Assembly: GCA_013329135.1 (NCBI GenBank)
Contig: DUKU01000012.1
Span: forward strand, 15,821-25,850
Direction of reading: 5' to 3'
DNA length: 10,030 nucleotides
From: Thermoplasmata archaeon
GTDB taxonomy: Archaea; Thermoplasmatota; Thermoplasmata; UBA10834
The translations under genes were made by a program, and so were the position numbers. How positions within the stretch are numbered: the stretch's first letter is position 1; each line of letters begins with the position of its first letter. This document shows, one piece after another, positions 5,436 to 10,030 of this stretch. The notes under the pieces were generated by a model. The model was given only the letters and a program-made list of their open reading frames with translations. It made no database searches and was not told where the DNA came from.

Positions 5436-7127
5436 TCATGAGGGGGGTTTCGCACCACCAGGCGACATGACCGCTCCCGTGCTGGCCGAGCTGACCCCGT
5501 CCCTGTACCTGGCGAGGTAGCCCGAGACATCGCCCTTCGGCGCCTTCCTCTCCTTGAGCCTCGACCTGACCTCCTTCTGGGATATCAGGACCTCTATCTC
5601 CCTCGAGTCCAGGTTTATCCTGATGATGTCCTTGTTCCTCACCGCGGCGATCGTCCCTCCGACGAACGCCTCGGGGGACACGTGGCCGATGGATAGTCCC
5701 TTCGTGCCTCCGGAGAACCGTCCGTCCGTGACGAGGGCGACCGACTCGCCGAGCCCGAGACCCGCGAGGATGGATGTCGGTCCCAGCATCTCTGGCATGC
5801 CGGGGGCGCCCTTGGGCCCCTGGTACCTGATGACGACCGCGTCCCCTGGCACTATCTTCCCCTTCAGCATCGCTTCGGTCGCGGCCTTCTCGGAATCGAA
5901 TACCTTGGCCGGCCCCTCGAACATCCTCATGGAGTCGGTGACCGCGGACTGTTTGATGACGGACCCCTCCTCCGCGAGGTTCCCGAAGAGGACTGCTATG
6001 CCTCCTTCCTCGTGGTAGGCGTTGTCCAGTGAGCGGATGACATCGGCGTCCTCGACCTTCCCCCCCTTGGCCACGCTGAGGATGGACGCGCCGGTCACGG
6101 TCCCCGTGTCCATGAGAGCTCCAGAGAGCCTTGACATGACTGCTGGTATGCCCCCCGCCCGATCGAGGTCATCCATGAAGTGCTTCCCGCCGGGCTTCAG
6201 TGCGACTATGTGCTTCGTCTCCCTGGACAGCTTGTCGAACGCGGACAGCTCAAGCTCCATTCCGAACTCCTTGGCGATCGCGATCAGGTGCAGGGTCGTG
6301 TTCGTGGACCCGCCTATGGCGTTCTCGACCCTGATGGCGTTCTCGAAGCTCTCCCTCGTGACGAAGTCCCTCGGGCGCCGGTTCTTCGTGGCCAGCTCTA
6401 CAGCCAGGACCCCGGTCCTGCGAGCCGTCTCCCTCTTCTCCTTCGACACCGCATGCTGGGTCGCGCAACCCGGGAGGCTCAGGCCGAGCGCCTCCGTGAG
6501 GCAGGCCATCGTGTTCGCAGTGAACAGTCCGGAGCACGAACCCGCCCCCGGACAGGCCCTGCGCTCGATCTCCAGGAAGTCCTCATCGGAGATCCTCCCG
6601 GCCGTCAACTCGCCGACGGCCTCGAATATGGATATCACGTCCAGTCGTCGGTCCTTGTACTCGCCTGGCAGCATCGGCCCGCCCGTGAGTATGACTGAAG
6701 GCACGTTGAGCCTCCCGCATGCCATGAGCATCCCAGGGGTTATCTTGTCGCAGTTCGTGACACCTACCCAGCTGTCCGCCACGTGGGCCTCAACCATCGA
6801 CTCCACGGTGTCAGCCACGATCTCCCTGGACGGAAGGGAGTACCTCATCCCCTCCAGGCCCATGGCGATGCCGTCGCATATGCCGAGCACGCCGAACTCG
6901 AAGCAGACCCCCCCAGCCTCCTCGACGCCCTTCTTGACCTCGGCCACCAGTTCGTTGAGGTGTATGTGTCCCGGTACGATGGTGTTGTAGGAATTTGCGA
7001 TAGCCACCAAAGGCTTCTCGAAGTCCTCGTCCTTCATGCCGGTCGCCCGCATCAGCCCCCTCGCGGGCGCCCTGGACATTCCCTTCTTGACCGAATCGCT
7101 CCTGAGAGACTCCGTCTTGTTCGCCAT
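5436..7127 (-). CDS. ilvD: dihydroxy-acid dehydratase
   Basis: It dehydrates 2,3-dihydroxy-isovalerate and 2,3-dihydroxy-3-methylvalerate to the 2-oxo acid precursors of valine/leucine and isoleucine. The length, 563 residues, is normal. Visible signatures: NSYNTIVPGHIHLN (45-58), NCDKITPGM (125-133) with Cys126, ACPGAGSCSGLFTANTMACLTEALG with Cys198, GGSTNTTLH, QGPKGAPGMPEM and the active-site region VTDGRFSGGTKGLSIGHVSPEA. Gly-His stands where [2Fe-2S] enzymes have a third cysteine (TCN), as in the E. coli class with an oxygen-labile [4Fe-4S] cluster. It is the last gene of the thrC-hom-lysC-ilvD cluster. Its ATG lies 3 bases after the lysC stop, with AGGTGG overlapping the lysC end, so translation is probably coupled. 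Confidence 0.96.
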   Translation of the reverse strand: MANKTESLRSDSVKKGMSRAPARGLMRATGMKDEDFEKPLVAIANSYNTIVPGHIHLNELVAEVKKGVEEAGGVCFEFGVLGICDGIAMGLEGMRYSLPSREIVADTVESMVEAHVADSWVGVTNCDKITPGMLMACGRLNVPSVILTGGPMLPGEYKDRRLDVISIFEAVGELTAGRISDEDFLEIERRACPGAGSCSGLFTANTMACLTEALGLSLPGCATQHAVSKEKRETARRTGVLAVELATKNRRPRDFVTRESFENAIRVENAIGGSTNTTLHLIAIAKEFGMELELSAFDKLSRETKHIVALKPGGKHFMDDLDRAGGIPAVMSRLSGALMDTGTVTGASILSVAKGGKVEDADVIRSLDNAYHEEGGIAVLFGNLAEEGSVIKQSAVTDSMRMFEGPAKVFDSEKAATEAMLKGKIVPGDAVVIRYQGPKGAPGMPEMLGPTSILAGLGLGESVALVTDGRFSGGTKGLSIGHVSPEAFVGGTIAAVRNKDIIRINLDSREIEVLISQKEVRSRLKERKAPKGDVSGYLARYRDGVSSASTGAVMSPGGAKPPS

Positions 7128-7130
7128 CGT

Positions 7131-8540
7131 TCATCCACCTAGTTTGAAGTCGTCATGGAGTGCCTGGACGGCCCTCTCGGTGTCCTTCTTCTTGATTATG
7201 AATGAGATGTTGAGCTCCGAGGACCCTTGCGCGATCGCACGGATGTTGATGCCCTCCCGCGCCATGGTCGTGAAGACCCTGGCAGCAACACCAGGTGTGC
7301 CCTTCATGCCCGCCCCGACGACCGCGACGATGCTCAGGCTGGCCTCTATCGACACCTCCCGGACCTGCTTCGACCCGAGGAGCGAGAGCTCGAGTGCGTT
7401 CTGCGCCCTGGAGCCATCCTCCTTCGGTATCGCGAGCGTGATGCTCTCCTCGGAGGAGCTCTGGGATATCATCAGCACGTTCACCTCTTCCTCTGTGAGT
7501 ATCTGGAGCACCTTGGCCGGCAGTTTAGGGGTGCCGAACATGCTCGCTCCGCTCACGGTGATCAGATCCACGTCGCTGATATTCGTGATCGCCTTGACGA
7601 CATCCCCGTCCTTGACCTTCGTCTCACTGACTATGGATGAGCCTGGTCTATCACAGTCCACCAAGCTCTTGACCCTGAACGGGAGCTGATACTTGGCCGC
7701 GCATTCGAGCGCCTTGGGGTGTATTACCTCCGCCCCGAAGTGCGCGAGCTCCATGGCCTCGGCGAAGGATATGGCCTCGATCATCTTTGCGTCCTTGACC
7801 ATCTTGGGATTGGCCGTCATGAGCCCGTCCACGTCCTTCCAGACCCAGACCTCGTCCGCTCTCACTGCCGCTCCGATTATGGACGCCGTGAAGTCCGAGC
7901 CCCCCCTTCCTATGGTCGTATGGATGCCTTCCTGGGTCTGCGCGATGAAACCGCTTATGACAGGGATGACCCCCTCCTCGAGCAGAGGTTCCAGGGTCTG
8001 CCTCACCTGCAGCACTGTGATGTTCATCAATGGCTGGGCGGCGCCGAAGTTGTCATCCGTGACGATGCCCGCCTCTCCTCCAGTGAATGCCTTAGACTTG
8101 AGCCCGAGGTCTTCGAGTACTCCGGCCAGCAGCGGCGCGGAGAGCCTCTCTCCGAAGCCGGCCACATAGTCCTTCGACCTCGGGGTCAGTTCGCCAATGT
8201 GCGCGATGCCCAGGAGCACGTTCCTGAGGTCCTCGCATGTGGCGTTCAGCGATTCGAGTGTCCTCTCCAGGATCTCCTTGTCGTTGATGGCCGCCTCGGC
8301 CGCCTTCCTGTGCCTCTCGGCGAGGTCGTCCGCGGCCTTCCGCACATGGTCCTTCTTCTTCTTGCCAGCTTGGTTCGCGGCATCCACTAGCGTGTTCGTG
8401 ACGCTGTGCATGGCCGATGTCACGACTGCGATCTGGTCTCCTCTGGATGCGAACCTCTGCGCTATCGTGCCGACCTTCCTGAACTTCGCGCCATCCGCGA
8501 CGCTGACGCCACCGAACTTCATGACGAGTCTCATGGCCAC
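7131..8540 (-). CDS. lysC: aspartate kinase with two C-terminal ACT domains
   Basis: It phosphorylates aspartate to aspartyl phosphate, the entry step for threonine, methionine, isoleucine and lysine. The monofunctional enzyme is 469 residues. The kinase domain has KFGGVSVA (8-15), GERLSAPLLA (130-139), GRGGSDFTAS (211-220) and VWKDVDGLMTANP (233-245). Two ACT domains follow (about 324-385 and 401-465) with ISQSSSEESI and IAQGSSELNISFII, the segments that carry effector-binding residues in the family. Threonine or lysine inhibition is expected, and the neighbours favour threonine. A lysine-rich patch GKKKKD lies at 59-64. Start: GTG at 8540 has GAGGGAG about 5 bases before it; ATG two codons later (8534) is an equally possible start. 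It begins 13 bases after the hom stop. Confidence 0.96.
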   Translation of the reverse strand: MAMRLVMKFGGVSVADGAKFRKVGTIAQRFASRGDQIAVVTSAMHSVTNTLVDAANQAGKKKKDHVRKAADDLAERHRKAAEAAINDKEILERTLESLNATCEDLRNVLLGIAHIGELTPRSKDYVAGFGERLSAPLLAGVLEDLGLKSKAFTGGEAGIVTDDNFGAAQPLMNITVLQVRQTLEPLLEEGVIPVISGFIAQTQEGIHTTIGRGGSDFTASIIGAAVRADEVWVWKDVDGLMTANPKMVKDAKMIEAISFAEAMELAHFGAEVIHPKALECAAKYQLPFRVKSLVDCDRPGSSIVSETKVKDGDVVKAITNISDVDLITVSGASMFGTPKLPAKVLQILTEEEVNVLMISQSSSEESITLAIPKEDGSRAQNALELSLLGSKQVREVSIEASLSIVAVVGAGMKGTPGVAARVFTTMAREGINIRAIAQGSSELNISFIIKKKDTERAVQALHDDFKLGG

Positions 8541-8553
8541 ACCATCTCCCTCA

Positions 8554-9567
8554 CTACCTCGCGAAAGACCTCCTGATCTCTATCAGGTCTCTGATCACAG
8601 ATGTGGCCGTCTCCGGCCCTCCAGCACCCTTCCCGACGAGAGTGACCTCCCCAGACGGATGGGTGTCGAAACATATCGCGTTGAATGTCCCTGAGACATT
8701 GAGCGGATGAGTGAGCTTGATGCTCTCTGGTGATACCTTCGCCTTGCTCCCGACGCTGCCTATCAGCTTGACCGCTTCGCCCCTGGCCGCAGCCTCTGCG
8801 ATGTCCTTGTCAGACACCTTCGTGATCCCGCGGATGTCCAGGTCCTTGATGGACAGGCTCGTGCCGAGCACATAGTTGGATGTGATGACGAGCTTACACG
8901 CCGTGTCGAACCCCTCGATGTCGTATGTGGGGTCCGCTTCAGCATAGCCCAGGCGCTGGGCGTCGGCAAGCGCGTCTTTCATGCTCGCGCCCTCGGCCGC
9001 CATCCTCGTCAGGATGTAGTTGGATGTGCCGTTGAGGATGCCTCTTATCGACCTTATCTCGCTCCCTTCGAGGCACTTCTTTGCGAAGTCGAGCACGGGT
9101 GTGCCGCCACCCACGGTCCCGCTGAACTTGAAAAGGACGCCATTGTGATGTGCGAGTTCCATCAGGGCCGGCATGGCGAGAGCCAACGGTCCCTTGTTCG
9201 TGCACACGACGTGCCTGCCCTTGATCATGGCGGCCTTCACATGGCTCAGGCCAGGCTCCCCTTTCTTCAGCTCCGTGGGGGTCGTTTCGACGACGACCTC
9301 GCAGTCGATCTCTCGGACTGCCTGGACGCCGCTCATGCCATCGTGATATGAGTCTCCGAACCCTGCCAGTGTCCCGTTGTCCTTCTTCGATTTGAGGGCC
9401 TTCGCGAGGTCCAGGCCGTTCTTGTCGAAGACCGCCCCACTGCTGTCGACGATCCCGACGATCTTCGGTTTCAGGCCGTGGGCCTTGGCGAGCTTCGTCC
9501 CTTCGGACATGACGACCTCTGCGAAACTCCGTCCGACCACACCGAAGCCCAGGAGTATGACCCTCAT
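8554..9567 (-). CDS. hom: homoserine dehydrogenase (short form, no ACT domain)
   Basis: It reduces aspartate semialdehyde to homoserine with NAD(P)H. The length is 337 residues: an N-terminal Rossmann domain with GFGVVGRS (7-14), ETTPTEL (94-100), CTNKGPLAL with Lys125 (122-130), then the catalytic domain GILNGTSNYILTRM (176-189) and GYAEADPTYDIEGFDTACKL (207-226), holding the predicted catalytic Asp221 and Lys225 and the substrate-binding Glu210. VGKGAGGPETATSVIRDL closes the protein at 311-328. It lacks the C-terminal ACT domain of many bacterial enzymes, so feedback control probably rests on lysC. Its ATG follows the thrC stop after one base (TGA-G-ATG), and GGAGG lies 9 bases upstream inside thrC, indicating translational coupling. 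Confidence 0.96.
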   Translation of the reverse strand: MRVILLGFGVVGRSFAEVVMSEGTKLAKAHGLKPKIVGIVDSSGAVFDKNGLDLAKALKSKKDNGTLAGFGDSYHDGMSGVQAVREIDCEVVVETTPTELKKGEPGLSHVKAAMIKGRHVVCTNKGPLALAMPALMELAHHNGVLFKFSGTVGGGTPVLDFAKKCLEGSEIRSIRGILNGTSNYILTRMAAEGASMKDALADAQRLGYAEADPTYDIEGFDTACKLVITSNYVLGTSLSIKDLDIRGITKVSDKDIAEAAARGEAVKLIGSVGSKAKVSPESIKLTHPLNVSGTFNAICFDTHPSGEVTLVGKGAGGPETATSVIRDLIEIRRSFAR

Positions 9568-9568
9568 C

Positions 9569-10030
9569 TCACAGGCCCTCCACGACTTTTCGGAGCGCTT
9601 CGACGGATGCGTCGATCATCACGGGTTTCTCGGACTGTCCCACGGCCACGTCTGGATCCTTGAGACCGTGCCCAGTAGATACGCACACGATTCTGGACGA
9701 CCGGTCCACGGCCCCGGACTCGACATCTTTGACGAGTCCTGCGAATGCCGCTGCGCCCGCTGGTTCGGCGAATATGCCTTCCATCTTGGCCATGAGCTTC
9801 TGGGCCCTGAGTATCTCCTCGTCCGTGACTGTGGAGCATGAGCCTCCGGAGTCCCTGATGGCCCTGACGGTCTTCTTCCAGTTGGCAGGGTTCCCTATCC
9901 TGATGGCTGTGGCGACAGTATCGGGCTTAGAGACTGGCACGAGAGTGTCCGAGCCCCGAGAGAACATGGCGGCGACGGGGGCCGAGCCTGCTGCCTGCAC
10001 GCCCATGATCATGGGGGGCGAGTCGACGAT
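9569..10030 (-). CDS. thrC: threonine synthase, C-terminal part (N-terminus beyond window edge)
   Basis: It is a PLP-dependent enzyme converting O-phosphohomoserine to threonine. Only the last 153 residues are present, and the frame stays open to the right edge, so an ATG at 10012 is internal, not a start. The fragment shows GVQAAGSAPVAAMF, TVATAIRIGNPANW, the segment VTDEEILRAQKLMAKMEGIFAEPAGAAAFAGL, and VCVSTGHGLKDPD, all typical of threonine synthases of the archaeal/Bacillus type. The PLP lysine lies in the missing part. The segment RIGNPANW separates it from threonine dehydratase, a close fold relative. It is the first visible gene of the cluster with hom, lysC and ilvD. Confidence 0.93.
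   Translation of the reverse strand: MVDSPPMIMGVQAAGSAPVAAMFSRGSDTLVPVSKPDTVATAIRIGNPANWKKTVRAIRDSGGSCSTVTDEEILRAQKLMAKMEGIFAEPAGAAAFAGLVKDVESGAVDRSSRIVCVSTGHGLKDPDVAVGQSEKPVMIDASVEALRKVVEGL

Noticed and set aside
6022..6990. Long plus-strand frame (322 codons) opposite ilvD
   Set aside because: The minus strand holds complete, conserved dehydratase motifs; the Ser/Pro/Thr-rich plus frame is a by-product of GC-rich codon use.
7134..7136. Upstream ATG overlapping the lysC stop (ATGA) as a start for the gene after lysC
   Set aside because: It is in a different frame from ilvD; the dehydratase frame starts at the ATG at 7127, seven bases after AGGTGG.
9569..10012. A complete small protein starting at the ATG at 10012
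   Set aside because: The frame remains open to the window edge, and the sequence is the C-terminal part of threonine synthase, so that Met is internal.

Overview
The window most likely comes from a GC-rich archaeon, probably a euryarchaeote of the Thermoplasmata/Methanomassiliicoccales kind. The grounds are archaeal-type protein sequences, very heavy use of AGG for arginine, a BRE/TATA-like promoter, a DUF835 membrane protein and an exported clostripain-like peptidase. The lineage is inferred from protein character only. Nearly all of the window is amino-acid biosynthesis. No tRNA, rRNA, CRISPR array or mobile element was seen.

Layout. Positions 1-1460 (minus) hold a 2-isopropylmalate/citramalate synthase-type gene (leuA) cut by the left edge. 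It is preceded by a 133-base leader that holds a short leucine-rich reading frame (1494-1553, minus). Positions 1754-2581 (plus) hold prephenate dehydratase (pheA), divergent from leuA. Positions 2656-3873 (minus) hold an exported C11 (clostripain-family) cysteine peptidase, convergent with pheA. Positions 4018-5373 (minus) hold a seven-helix membrane protein with a C-terminal DUF835 domain. Positions 5436-10030 (minus) hold a tight cluster transcribed right to left: thrC (cut by the right edge), hom, lysC, ilvD. Its gaps are 1, 13 and 3 bases.

How the genes work together. lysC and hom send aspartate toward homoserine, and thrC makes the last step to threonine. Homoserine kinase is not in the window. 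Threonine can feed isoleucine synthesis, and ilvD is a shared late step for isoleucine and valine. leuA takes the valine precursor toward leucine, or makes citramalate for isoleucine if it is really cimA. pheA serves phenylalanine. The DUF835 protein and the exported peptidase have no evident link to these pathways.

The most interesting signal is the leuA leader. A good archaeal promoter on the minus strand is followed by a Shine-Dalgarno sequence and a 19-codon frame encoding MATKSNALLILPLGLLLLA. It has 8 leucines, including four in a row with four different codons, and stops 33 bases before leuA. Perfect 9-base inverted repeats flank and overlap this frame, joining its Shine-Dalgarno region to its last leucine codons. 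The same last codons can also pair with the leuA ribosome binding site. This resembles the leucine attenuation leader of enteric bacteria, but in an archaeal setting, and is reported as a hypothesis.
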